Source of the DNA: HTCC2207 sp002685195
Lineage (GTDB): Bacteria; Pseudomonadota; Gammaproteobacteria; Pseudomonadales; Porticoccaceae
NCBI GenBank assembly: GCA_051201675.1
Contig: CP179212.1
Span: 930,001 to 994,000 of the forward strand
DNA: 64,000 nt
Direction of reading: 5' to 3'
Position numbers and translations under genes: made by a program. The notes below the pieces were generated by a model, which made no database searches, was not told the origin of the DNA, and worked only from the letters and a program-made list of their open reading frames with translations. Below are positions 14,513 through 23,854 of the stretch, piece after piece. Numbering within the stretch: position 1 is the first letter of the stretch; every line of letters starts with the position of its first letter.

Positions 14513-17092
14513 TTAAAGTAGGCGTTTTAGCTCATAAATAAGATCAAGGGCTTGCTTTGGAGATAACTCATCTGGGTGTAAATTATCCAAACGCTCCTGC
14601 AGCGCGTAATTGATATTGGTCAATAAAAGCTCATTTTGACTTGGCTCTAAGGTCAGTTCTTGAGTTTCTTTGGCGGTGGCTAATGTATGGCTTCCGGCTT
14701 CCAATATCGCTAACTCTGATTTAGCAAGCTCAATGACAGGCTCAGGTATCCCCGCCAGTTTGGCAACTTGAATGCCATAGCTTTGACTGGCAGGCCCATC
14801 CTGGACACTGTGCATAAACACAATAGTATCTTTATGCTCTGTGGCATCAAGATGAACATTGACTGCGCCAGTTAACTCATCGGGTAAGGACGTCAGCTCA
14901 AAATAGTGGGTCGCAAACAGGGTGAACGCTTTGACGCTTTTTGCTAAATGAAAAGCACAGGCCCAAGCTAGCGAAAGCCCGTCAAAGGTGCTTGTTCCTC
15001 TGCCTACTTCATCCATTAACACTAGGCTGCGATCGGTAGCATTATGCAAAATATTTGCTGTTTCAGTCATTTCAACCATAAACGTTGATCGACCACCGGC
15101 TAAATCATCTGATGATCCTATTCGCGTGTAGATTCTGTCAGTCAATCCAATGACAGCGGAAGTGGCAGGTACAAAGCTGCCAATTTGGGCTAAAAGAACT
15201 ATCAGCGCTGCTTGTCGCATGTAGGTAGACTTACCACCCATATTTGGGCCGGTAATGATGAGCATTTTGCGATCGTCATTCATCACCAGATTGTTGGGTA
15301 CAAATGGGTCGCTAGACACCTGTTCAACCACAGGATGCCTTCCGCCTTCAATATTTATGCCGGGTTTATTTTTTAATATAGGTTGGCAAAAACTAAGACT
15401 GTAAGCCCGCTCTGCTAAGGTTGCTAGCACATCAATTTCGGCAATGCCTGCAGAGCAATTCTGCAGAGCTGCAAGATCTTTATTAAGCGTTTCAAGCAAC
15501 TGCTCATAGAGGTATTTCTCTCGTGCTAAGGCCCGACTTTTGGCACTTAAAGCTTTGTCCTCAAATGTCTTTAATTCAGGTGTAATAAAACGCTCAGCAT
15601 TTTTTAGAGTTTGGCGCCGAATATATTCAACTGGTGCTTTGTCACTCTGACCCCGCGAAATTTCAATATAGTAGCCATGGACTCGGTTGTAGCCTACTTT
15701 TAATGTTGGTATGCCGGTGGCTTCTTTTTCTCGCTCTTCCATTGCGAGTAAAAATTCGCCTGCATTGGTATTTAAAGCACGTAGTTCATCAAGTTCCGAG
15801 TCATACCCATCAGCTATAACGCCACCATCTCGAATTACCATTGGTGGATTTTCTTTGAGAGAGTTACCGAGTAGTTCCACTAAATTAGGCAGGGGCTTGG
15901 CATCATCAGCAAGCCTTTTTACGTGTTTTAATTGGCATCCCTTTAATGCAGATGCTATCTCCGGTAACGTAGCTAACGAGGCATATAGCCGAGTTAAATC
16001 TCTGGGGCGAGCTGACCTAAGGGCAACGCGAGTAAGAATGCGCTCCATATCGCCAATATTTTTAAGGTGTTCTCGTAAGTTCTCATGGAGGAAGTTGGCT
16101 TGGAACTCCGCTATGCTGCTTTGTCGGTCTTCAAGTGTTGTCAGGTCTTGTAGAGGTCGATTGAGCCAGCGGCGAAGCAGTCGACTAGCCATGGTTGTCG
16201 CTGTGGTATCCAAGACATCAAAAAGGGTGTTCTCAACGCCTCCAGATAGATTAGTATCGAGTTCTAGGTTTCTGCGACTAGAGGCATCTAGCATGACCGT
16301 TTTGTCACGGTTCTCAGCTGTTATTGTTCTAATGTGAGGCAGTGTGCTTCGTTGAGTGTCCCGAGCATACTGAAGTAAGCATCCTGCAGCACCTATACCC
16401 AAAGTAAGATGATCGCAGCCAAAACCAGCGAGATCACGGGTTGAGAAGTGCTTATTCAAAAGCCGATGGGCTGCATCAAGATCAAATTCCCAAGGCCCAC
16501 GGCGTCTGAAGCCAGTCCGAGATTCGAGAAAATCGAAGTCAGACATTTCTTCAGAGACTAAGGTTTCAACCGGATTGAGTCTTTGAAGCTCACTGTGCAG
16601 GTCATCCTCACCGCTCAGCTCCATTACCTGAAATTGTCCGCTACTCATGTCCAAAGTAGCTATGCCAAATTGGTTACCTATCTGATTAATTGCTACGAGC
16701 AGGCTGTCACTGCGATCATCCAGAAGGGCTTCATCGGTTAGAGTTCCTGGAGTAAGAACACGCATGACTTTACGTTCAACCGGCCCCTTGCTGGTTTCAG
16801 GATCACCAACCTGCTCACAGATGGCAACAGATATTCCTTGCTTCACTAACTTAGCGAGATACCCCTCAGCTGCATGGTAGGGCACGCCACACATAGGGAT
16901 TGGGTTGCCATTAGCCTTACCGCGCGCAGTGAGGGTGATGTCCAGTAACTGGCTTGCTTTTTTGGCATCGTCAAAAAACAATTCATAAAAGTCACCCATG
17001 CGATAAAACACAATATCATTGGGATGCTCTGCCTTAATGCGCAAGTATTGCTGCATCATTGGCGTATGTTCAGTTTTTGATGATTTAGTCAT
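14513..17092 (-). CDS. mutS: DNA mismatch repair protein MutS
   Basis: The 859-residue protein is full length for MutS. The N-terminal mismatch-recognition domain has the FYRMGDFYELF motif with the phenylalanine and glutamate that contact the mispair. The central lever and clamp domains follow. The ATPase has Walker A GPNMGGKST and Walker B LVLMDEVGRGTST, and the C-terminus ends in a short dimerisation helix. It recognises mismatches and loops and recruits MutL. mutL is not in this window. Confidence 0.97.
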   Translation of the reverse strand: MTKSSKTEHTPMMQQYLRIKAEHPNDIVFYRMGDFYELFFDDAKKASQLLDITLTARGKANGNPIPMCGVPYHAAEGYLAKLVKQGISVAICEQVGDPETSKGPVERKVMRVLTPGTLTDEALLDDRSDSLLVAINQIGNQFGIATLDMSSGQFQVMELSGEDDLHSELQRLNPVETLVSEEMSDFDFLESRTGFRRRGPWEFDLDAAHRLLNKHFSTRDLAGFGCDHLTLGIGAAGCLLQYARDTQRSTLPHIRTITAENRDKTVMLDASSRRNLELDTNLSGGVENTLFDVLDTTATTMASRLLRRWLNRPLQDLTTLEDRQSSIAEFQANFLHENLREHLKNIGDMERILTRVALRSARPRDLTRLYASLATLPEIASALKGCQLKHVKRLADDAKPLPNLVELLGNSLKENPPMVIRDGGVIADGYDSELDELRALNTNAGEFLLAMEEREKEATGIPTLKVGYNRVHGYYIEISRGQSDKAPVEYIRRQTLKNAERFITPELKTFEDKALSAKSRALAREKYLYEQLLETLNKDLAALQNCSAGIAEIDVLATLAERAYSLSFCQPILKNKPGINIEGGRHPVVEQVSSDPFVPNNLVMNDDRKMLIITGPNMGGKSTYMRQAALIVLLAQIGSFVPATSAVIGLTDRIYTRIGSSDDLAGGRSTFMVEMTETANILHNATDRSLVLMDEVGRGTSTFDGLSLAWACAFHLAKSVKAFTLFATHYFELTSLPDELTGAVNVHLDATEHKDTIVFMHSVQDGPASQSYGIQVAKLAGIPEPVIELAKSELAILEAGSHTLATAKETQELTLEPSQNELLLTNINYALQERLDNLHPDELSPKQALDLIYELKRLL

Positions 17093-17251
17093 AAAGGAGT
17101 CTAGAGTAGGACCGTTTAATTTACGTAATTTCAGTAGTAGATTATGACATAGTTGAGCGCGAATTCAGTGTTTCATGTTGGAGCATTAGTGAATAAATTG
17201 TAGAATGCCCATCTTCTTTTAATAGACACGCCACCACTAAGGAATTTGTTA

Positions 17252-18685
17252 ATGAGTAGTTATGATTTTGGTTTTATTGGCTTAGCCGTAATGGGACAGA
17301 ACTTAGTTCTTAATATCGAATCCAGAGGCTTCTCTGTTGCAGTGTTTAATAGAACGGCTTCAGTAACCGATGCCTTCGTCGCTGATCACCCTGACAAAAA
17401 CCTTCATCCTGCGCACTCTCTTGAGGAACTAGTCACTAAATTAAACAGACCTCGCATGATTCAAATTATGGTGCAAGCCGGTGCTCCTGTGGATTCGGTT
17501 ATTGAAACTTTAATACCGCTCCTTGATGAAGGTGACATGATTATAGATGGCGGTAATACCCTTTATACCGACACGATTAGGCGCGAGGAGTATGTTGTAA
17601 GTAAAGGGCTACGATATATTGGTGCCGGTGTTTCAGGCGGGGAGGAAGGGGCATTAAAGGGTCCGTCGATAATGCCCAGTGGGGATATATCAAGCTGGAA
17701 ACTTATCCAGCCTATATTTGAAGCTATTGCTGCACGTGTGAATGATGAGGCCTGTGTGACTCATATAGGCCTTGGAGGCTCGGGACACTTCGTCAAGATG
17801 GTCCACAACGGAATTGAATATGGTGATATGCAGCTCATTTGCGAGGCGTATCATATTTTCAAAGCGGCAGGGTTTTCCAATTCTGAACTAGCAGATGTTT
17901 TTGATGAATGGAATAGAGGTGATTTAGAATCCTACCTAATAGAGATTACTGCGAACATATTCAGGCAAAAAGATATCACCACAGGCAATGATTTGGTTGA
18001 CATGATCCTTGATAGAGCAGGTCAAAAAGGCACTGGACGTTGGACAGCGTTAGCAGCTGTTGAACAAGCGGTCCCTCTTTCAACCATTGCCGGATCTGTT
18101 GAAGCAAGAACATTGTCCTCAATGCTAGATAAGCGCACTGAAGCCGCAGATATACTGCAAGGTCCTGACAACTGGCAGCTGCCTTTCGACGCTTTGAATA
18201 AAACTGCTTTAGTTAAACAAGTACACGACGCTTTGTACGCATCTAAGATTGTGTCTTATGCTCAAGGTCTGGATCTTATTGTATCAGTGGGCGCAGAACA
18301 TCAATGGAATCTTGATCTAGCAGGTATCGCTCGTATTTGGCGTGGTGGTTGTATCATCAGAGCCAAATTCTTAGGCCATATTGCTGAGGCTTATACGGCC
18401 GATCCGACGTTAACCAACCTGATGCTGGCTCCTTTCTTTACAGAAGTGATGAATCAGTCACAATCTGATTGGCGCAAAGTAGTTTCTATGGCAATTAAAG
18501 GGGGTATTCCAGTGCCTTCGTTTAGTGGCGCCCTGAGTTACTACGATGCATACAGATCCTCTCGTTTACCTGCAAACCTATTACAAGCCCAACGTGATTT
18601 TTTTGGTGCCCACACGTACGAGCGAGTGGATTCTCCGAGGGGAGAATTCTTCCATACAAATAATTGGCCCGAATTAATTAGTTAA
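17252..18685 (+). CDS. gnd: 6-phosphogluconate dehydrogenase, decarboxylating
   Basis: The 477-residue enzyme converts 6-phosphogluconate to ribulose 5-phosphate and CO2 with NADP+ in the oxidative pentose phosphate pathway. The N-terminal dinucleotide fold has GLAVMGQNL. The signature GAGVSGGEEGALKGPSIMPSG and the catalytic lysine in HFVKMVHNGIEYGDM are intact. I choose ATG 17252 after a TAAGGA ribosome-binding site. It is divergent from mutS. Confidence 0.95.
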   Translation: MSSYDFGFIGLAVMGQNLVLNIESRGFSVAVFNRTASVTDAFVADHPDKNLHPAHSLEELVTKLNRPRMIQIMVQAGAPVDSVIETLIPLLDEGDMIIDGGNTLYTDTIRREEYVVSKGLRYIGAGVSGGEEGALKGPSIMPSGDISSWKLIQPIFEAIAARVNDEACVTHIGLGGSGHFVKMVHNGIEYGDMQLICEAYHIFKAAGFSNSELADVFDEWNRGDLESYLIEITANIFRQKDITTGNDLVDMILDRAGQKGTGRWTALAAVEQAVPLSTIAGSVEARTLSSMLDKRTEAADILQGPDNWQLPFDALNKTALVKQVHDALYASKIVSYAQGLDLIVSVGAEHQWNLDLAGIARIWRGGCIIRAKFLGHIAEAYTADPTLTNLMLAPFFTEVMNQSQSDWRKVVSMAIKGGIPVPSFSGALSYYDAYRSSRLPANLLQAQRDFFGAHTYERVDSPRGEFFHTNNWPELIS

Positions 18686-18760
18686 CCTGTTGTGGTTTTT
18701 ACTACAGTAGTTCGAGAAACCAGGAGGGCTTTAAAAGCTCTTTTAGCTAATTGAATATCC

Positions 18761-20842
18761 TCAGAATAATCGTTTTAATTCTAGAGAAAATCCTCGACCC
18801 TCGCCAACGAAGTAACGATAGCTACCAAAGCCATAATCAGCTCTATCGGCGATGCGTCGATCAGTTAGATTAGTTATCTGACCATTAATCTGCAAGTCGC
18901 CATACCTCTGCTGAGCTCTCACATTAAACACATTGTGGCCAGCGTATTGATGAGCATTTTGAGGGTCCAAAAAATATTTTCCCAGATAAACCCACTCAAA
19001 TTCTATGCTTGTGCGCTCTGTAGGTTGAAATAGTGCTTGAGCACTACGTTGCCATCGAGGTGCAGTATCTACGTCATTGCCGTCAATATTGATTCCTCCA
19101 AAGAGACGAGTATATTTGTATTGGTGCTTAGCCCAGCTTACTGATGAAGCGAGTTGCCAGGCGGTATTCAGTTGAAACACTGTTCGCCATTCAATACCTT
19201 TGTGGCTTGTCTTACCATCGTTAACAACGAAGCTATCAGAATCTTTAACGATTACTTGATCTTTGTTCATCTTATAAATCGCTAGTTCAGTCTGCCATTG
19301 TTGTGTGTGATAGCGCACGCCAGTCTCTAGGCTGTCGAGCTGCTCTGATTCAATGACCGAGGTCTCCTGTTCTTTTTGCAGACGATAGAGCTCATTTATT
19401 TGAGGTGCTCGATAAGCATTGGCGATACGGATAAATCCGCCAAGACTATCATTGAAAACATAGTGAGCTCCCAGCTGATAGTTTAGGTTGTCGGTGCTGT
19501 TGGTTTGGTCTGAAGGCCGGTAATATCGGCAAGAACCATCGCCAGAATTGCACAGGGAACCATCATCTCTAGTACTGCCGTCAATCATATTATTTTGGTA
19601 GTCATATCGCAGTGATTCAAATCGTAATCCGGCTTCCAGTGTTAGTTTGTCCGATGTTTTCCATTCTGAATTAACAAAAACAGCAATTTGTTGACTTTTA
19701 ACCTCAAAATCATAGTGTTGGCCTTGGTATCGAACGTTATCTGGACTGCCTAGTGCGTTCGTTTGAACTTCTTCTACCCACATATCTGCCCATTCGACAT
19801 CCGCCCCAAACCAAATTTGATTATTATCATTGGGGCTGACTTGATAGCTAGTTTGAAGCCCCACGCTGGTTTGGCCGTTCTTTTCTTGCGCTTGGCCCGG
19901 AAGATAGTGCTGTAAAAATGTCATTGAACTTCGTCTAAAATAAGGAGTTGCTTGCCATTCTCCATCAAAGTCTCCAACAGAACTGACGCCACGGAGGTGT
20001 GAGGATAATCGAACTGCTGAAGCATCTCGGTAAGCTTCAGGGTTGGGGTTCGTCTTCCAGATAGCATCATCTTTATAGGATTCAAACCCTTTAATATAGC
20101 CAGCGGTCTCTTGGTTGAGATTGACCGCTGACAGGTGAGTGGTAGCATCCACACTGGAGCCGGACCACCCGTGTTTGATGGATACTTTTTGTTGGTCAAA
20201 TCCAGATTGTTCTTTAAATCCCCCGTCTGAGGTCCCATTAGCGGCGATCTGGAGGTGCTGGGAATCTAGCTGGCGTTTCCACCCAAGCTTTACTCGACCA
20301 TAGTTATGACTACCTAACTGCAGAGACAGGTTGTTTTTTATAACATCGGGGGATACGGTATTAATTACACCGTGCATAGCATTTGAGCCATAGAAGACCG
20401 TTCCCGGTCCACGCCAAACTTCAAGACCTGATGCCTGTTCGGTGTTGACTTCGAAAAGCTGGTTAACGTTACACATCCCTGTTGGACGGATGGGCAACCC
20501 ATCTTCAGTTGTGAGAATTTCAGCGCAACTTCCCGGTCCGGTGAAGACTGGAGAACGAACAGCGGCAAGTAATTCTTGTCCATTCCCTCGGCTCAACCAA
20601 ACACCGGGAATCCTTGTTGCTATTTGGTTAATATGAGCGTGAGAGATTCTCTCAAGTTCCTCAGAAGAGACGCTAGCCACAGAGCCAATGAGGTCACTAA
20701 TATTTTGGTCGTTACGACGACCAGTGACCGTTATGGTCTCAATTTCTATGTTTTGAGATGTATCCTCGCTGTAGCTCTCGGTTGTAATCCCGCAAAAAGC
20801 AAAAGCAAAAAGAATAGATTTTAAAAGATTAAACCGAGTCAT
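18761..20842 (-). CDS. TonB-dependent outer-membrane receptor
   Basis: About 693 residues with a signal peptide. A TonB-box-like segment IETITVTGRR follows, then a plug domain (about residues 50-165) with GPGTVFYGSNAMHGVIN, and a 22-strand beta-barrel ending in aromatic LKRLF as expected for BamA insertion. Such receptors import siderophores, vitamin B12, sugars or other ligands with energy from TonB/ExbBD. The ligand cannot be named; the plug has a Cys pair in GSCAEI and GMCNV. Start ATG 20842 opens directly into the signal peptide. A TTG at 20872 is an alternative. Confidence 0.9.
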   Translation of the reverse strand: MTRFNLLKSILFAFAFCGITTESYSEDTSQNIEIETITVTGRRNDQNISDLIGSVASVSSEELERISHAHINQIATRIPGVWLSRGNGQELLAAVRSPVFTGPGSCAEILTTEDGLPIRPTGMCNVNQLFEVNTEQASGLEVWRGPGTVFYGSNAMHGVINTVSPDVIKNNLSLQLGSHNYGRVKLGWKRQLDSQHLQIAANGTSDGGFKEQSGFDQQKVSIKHGWSGSSVDATTHLSAVNLNQETAGYIKGFESYKDDAIWKTNPNPEAYRDASAVRLSSHLRGVSSVGDFDGEWQATPYFRRSSMTFLQHYLPGQAQEKNGQTSVGLQTSYQVSPNDNNQIWFGADVEWADMWVEEVQTNALGSPDNVRYQGQHYDFEVKSQQIAVFVNSEWKTSDKLTLEAGLRFESLRYDYQNNMIDGSTRDDGSLCNSGDGSCRYYRPSDQTNSTDNLNYQLGAHYVFNDSLGGFIRIANAYRAPQINELYRLQKEQETSVIESEQLDSLETGVRYHTQQWQTELAIYKMNKDQVIVKDSDSFVVNDGKTSHKGIEWRTVFQLNTAWQLASSVSWAKHQYKYTRLFGGINIDGNDVDTAPRWQRSAQALFQPTERTSIEFEWVYLGKYFLDPQNAHQYAGHNVFNVRAQQRYGDLQINGQITNLTDRRIADRADYGFGSYRYFVGEGRGFSLELKRLF

Positions 20843-20914
20843 TGGTAGCGTGATCCTTAAGATGGTTAACAAACAACCGCGTCAGTTTAGGCCGGTCGCT
20901 ACGAAAGTAAACCA

Positions 20915-21220
20915 TTAATATAGCTGATTGTCTTTTAAGGGTACCTCTAGGGTGTTATGAGACGTTTTCTCTGCTGCGCCTATCATCTCATCGTAAGCAC
21001 TTGTGTGTCTGAGCACTGCTTGTTCTGTGGAGATATTTCGTAGTTGTTTCTGTAACTCCACCAAATTAACTGATCGCAAAAACTTATTTTTATCATCAGT
21101 TATGTAGTGCTCCTGCCCATCAATTATAACGGAAGCCTGATAGAGACTGAGGTCTACAGAATGATAGATGAGTTTCTCTGCAGAAAAATACTTTTCTAAT
21201 TTGGACAAGCGTATCGCCAA
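20915..21220 (-). CDS. Small DUF6482-like protein
   Basis: The 101-residue acidic protein resembles the short DUF6482 family found near transport and metabolic genes in gammaproteobacteria. It has an N-terminal helix, then a strand pair VDLSLYQASVIIDGQEHYITDD, then a helical C-terminal half. No catalytic motif is visible and the function is unknown. It lies upstream of the TonB receptor on the same strand, with a 72-nt gap. The family name is tentative. Confidence 0.6.
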   Translation of the reverse strand: MAIRLSKLEKYFSAEKLIYHSVDLSLYQASVIIDGQEHYITDDKNKFLRSVNLVELQKQLRNISTEQAVLRHTSAYDEMIGAAEKTSHNTLEVPLKDNQLY

Positions 21221-21407
21221 GATTTGATTCCTTTATGTTCTGCACCCACAATACTTCAATTACGTATTGGGTAATTTATGAGATCAGTGTCTTATTCTAG
21301 AGGTACGATCAACCTGGAAGAGAGAAGGCATCCATAAGGTGCTGATTTTGAGTCGGACATAGTTGCGAATAACGTGAGTTTACTGCAGATTAGTGGAGGT
21401 GCTAAAT

Positions 21408-21965
21408 ATGGCTGATAAAGTCGCATTTACAGCGATGGAACATGGCACTCGTGCGGACTACGATCTAGTATTCGAGCATGAAGCTGAGAATATGCAAAGC
21501 CAAACAGATCGGGTGATTCAGTGGTTAGAGATGATGGATGGAGACTCTCCCTATCAAATAAGTCGTTTGGAACATTGTTTGCAGGCTGCAACTCGTGCAG
21601 AACGCGATGGGGCTGATGAAGAAACTATAGTCTGTGCGTTGCTCCATGATATCGGAGATGTCATTGCACCGGCTAACCACTCTCAAGTAGCAGCAGCACT
21701 GTTGCGGCCCTATGTAAGTGATAAGAATTATTGGGTTGTACTTCATCATGGACTTTTTCAAGGATACTATTGGATGCATCTCTATGATCAGGACAGAAAT
21801 GCTCGAGAAAGGTTGACTGACAGCCCTTACTATCAATCTTGCGTTGATTTTTGTGCTAAATGGGACCAAACCTCCTTTGACCCTGATTACCAGTCTCATA
21901 ATCTCGAATACTTTATACCCATGGTAAAAAAGATTTTCGCGCGGACACCAGACTCTCACGTTTAA
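21408..21965 (+). CDS. HD-domain protein of the PhnZ-like / COG4341 family
   Basis: The 185-residue product contains an HD metal-binding core: the RLEHCLQAATRA helix with the first histidine, CALLHDIGDV with the HD pair, and further histidines in NHSQVAA and LHHGLFQGYYW. This pattern is that of COG4341, related to the diiron oxygenase PhnZ, which cleaves a hydroxylated aminoethylphosphonate. Whether this member is an oxygenase or a phosphohydrolase is not decided by sequence. I start at ATG 21408, preceded by GGAGGTG. No phosphonate genes are nearby. Confidence 0.8.
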   Translation: MADKVAFTAMEHGTRADYDLVFEHEAENMQSQTDRVIQWLEMMDGDSPYQISRLEHCLQAATRAERDGADEETIVCALLHDIGDVIAPANHSQVAAALLRPYVSDKNYWVVLHHGLFQGYYWMHLYDQDRNARERLTDSPYYQSCVDFCAKWDQTSFDPDYQSHNLEYFIPMVKKIFARTPDSHV

Positions 21966-22052
21966 ATTTCAGTCTTTCTGTATTAGGTGGCTCCGTATTT
22001 AGCCAGTTATAATGGCGGATTAGATGCAAATTATTAAAAGGTATACTCTGCT

Positions 22053-23840
22053 TTGACTGCTAATGATCGTAATGAAACTGCCCTCGGGGAACCTGTAAAA
22101 GTTCCGATTTCTGGCCCCATAATTAGCTTCTTGGTCCCCTATACTCGTCAGATTATGGTGTTTTTATTAGCCCTTTTGGTCACAGCCGGAATTACTCTTT
22201 CAATTGGGCAGGGTTTGCGTCTAGTAATTGATCAGGGCTTTGCTGGGGAATCGATTGAAGGCCTTAATATCGCTATTGCTTTTATTATGGGTGGGGCGGT
22301 AATTATGGCCCTTGGAACATATGTTAGGTTTTACTTAATTTCGTGGCTTGGTGAGCGAGTGAGCGCTGATATTCGTGCAGCAGTCTTTAACCACGTAGTT
22401 AGTTTGCACCCGGCTTTTTTTGAGACAAATCGTAGCGGCGACATTATGTCGCGTTTGACTTCGGATACCACCTTGTTGCAGTCAATCATAGGTTCATCTC
22501 TCTCGATTGCACTGAGGAGCTCTATCAGCTCCGCTGGTGCTCTAATCATGCTGTTTATTACTAATTTCAAACTGTCATTGGTTGTTATCTTTGCGATTCC
22601 CGCCGTTTTATTACCGATTTTATATTTTGGTCGAAAGGTGCGGGACCTGTCTCGTAAAAGTCAGGATTCAGTAGCCAGCGTGGGTAGCTACGCTGGTGAA
22701 GTTATTCAGCAGATAAAAACTGTTCAGAGCTTTACCCAAGAGCCTCTTGAAAAAAAGGCTTTTGGTGAAGAGGTAGAGCGGGCTTTTACAGTTGCTAAAA
22801 AGCGTATTAGCCAACGAGCGATTTTAACAGCGGTTGTCATTATGGCTGTATTTACCGCGCTCAGCGCTATGCTTTGGTTTGGTGGGCGAGATGTGATCAC
22901 AGGCCAGATGACAGGGGGTGATTTAGGAGCGTTTATCTTTTATGCAATGTTAATGGCAGTTGGTATGGCGTCTTTGTCCGAAGTTTATGGAGAATTACAG
23001 CGAGCTGCTGGTGCTGCTGAGAGATTAATGGAGCTATTACATGCACCCAAGGAGATCATCTCAGCTGAGATTATACAAGCTGAGGTGGAACACTTGCCCG
23101 CAGTTTTAGAATTCGACAGCGTAAGTTTCAATTACCCCTCGAGGCCCACTCAGGCTGCCTTAGATGGATTTTCTTTAAAGATTCCAGAGGGAAAGATTCT
23201 AGCGCTAGTTGGGCCGTCGGGTGCTGGCAAATCCACACTTTTCGCCCTTATACAGCGTTTCTATGATCCTCAACAAGGCACGTTGTTGTTTGGCGATCAT
23301 GATATCCGAGATCTTGATCTCATGCGGCTTCGGCAGCAAATAGCAGTAGTAGAGCAGCAACCCACACTGTTTACCGGTGATGTCATGTATAACATCCGCT
23401 ATGGAAAAACGTCGGCAACTGATGAGGAAGTTAAAGCGGCTGCTGAAGCGGCCCATGCGGATGAGTTTATAAGAACTCTACCTAACGGTTATGAAAGTAA
23501 TCTGGGGGAGCAGGGCGTTCGACTGTCAGGAGGGCAACGCCAGAGAATTGCTATTGCACGAGCGCTACTTAAAAACCCAAGAATTCTGCTGTTAGATGAA
23601 GCGACCAGCGCTCTTGATGCTGAAAGTGAATACAAGGTTCAATTGGCACTGGAAAGGCTGATGAAAAATCGAACTACAGTCATTATTGCCCATCGCTTGG
23701 CGACAATTCTTCATGCAGATCAAATAGTGGTTATGGATGAGGGGCGAAATATTGCGGCTGGAAGCCATCAAGAATTGTTAGTCAATAACGCGCTGTACGC
23801 GCGCTTGGCGGCATTGCAGTTTTCTGCAGATGCCACCTAG
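22053..23840 (+). CDS. ABC exporter, fused permease and ATPase (MsbA-like)
   Basis: The 595-residue half-transporter has six transmembrane segments in its first 320 residues and a C-terminal nucleotide-binding domain. Visible are Walker A GPSGAGKST, signature LSGGQRQRIA, Walker B ILLLDEATSALD and the H-loop IIAHRL. It should work as a homodimer exporting lipid, drug or peptide. The MsbA/BmrA subfamily is likely but the substrate is unknown. The start is TTG at 22053, because no in-frame ATG occurs before the first transmembrane segment. Confidence 0.88.
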   Translation: MTANDRNETALGEPVKVPISGPIISFLVPYTRQIMVFLLALLVTAGITLSIGQGLRLVIDQGFAGESIEGLNIAIAFIMGGAVIMALGTYVRFYLISWLGERVSADIRAAVFNHVVSLHPAFFETNRSGDIMSRLTSDTTLLQSIIGSSLSIALRSSISSAGALIMLFITNFKLSLVVIFAIPAVLLPILYFGRKVRDLSRKSQDSVASVGSYAGEVIQQIKTVQSFTQEPLEKKAFGEEVERAFTVAKKRISQRAILTAVVIMAVFTALSAMLWFGGRDVITGQMTGGDLGAFIFYAMLMAVGMASLSEVYGELQRAAGAAERLMELLHAPKEIISAEIIQAEVEHLPAVLEFDSVSFNYPSRPTQAALDGFSLKIPEGKILALVGPSGAGKSTLFALIQRFYDPQQGTLLFGDHDIRDLDLMRLRQQIAVVEQQPTLFTGDVMYNIRYGKTSATDEEVKAAAEAAHADEFIRTLPNGYESNLGEQGVRLSGGQRQRIAIARALLKNPRILLLDEATSALDAESEYKVQLALERLMKNRTTVIIAHRLATILHADQIVVMDEGRNIAAGSHQELLVNNALYARLAALQFSADAT

Positions 23841-23854
23841 CACCATTATTTTGA

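Noticed and set aside
15711..16337. Long + strand ORF opposite mutS
   Set aside because: It is a shadow of the well-conserved mutS frame and its translation has no recognisable domain.
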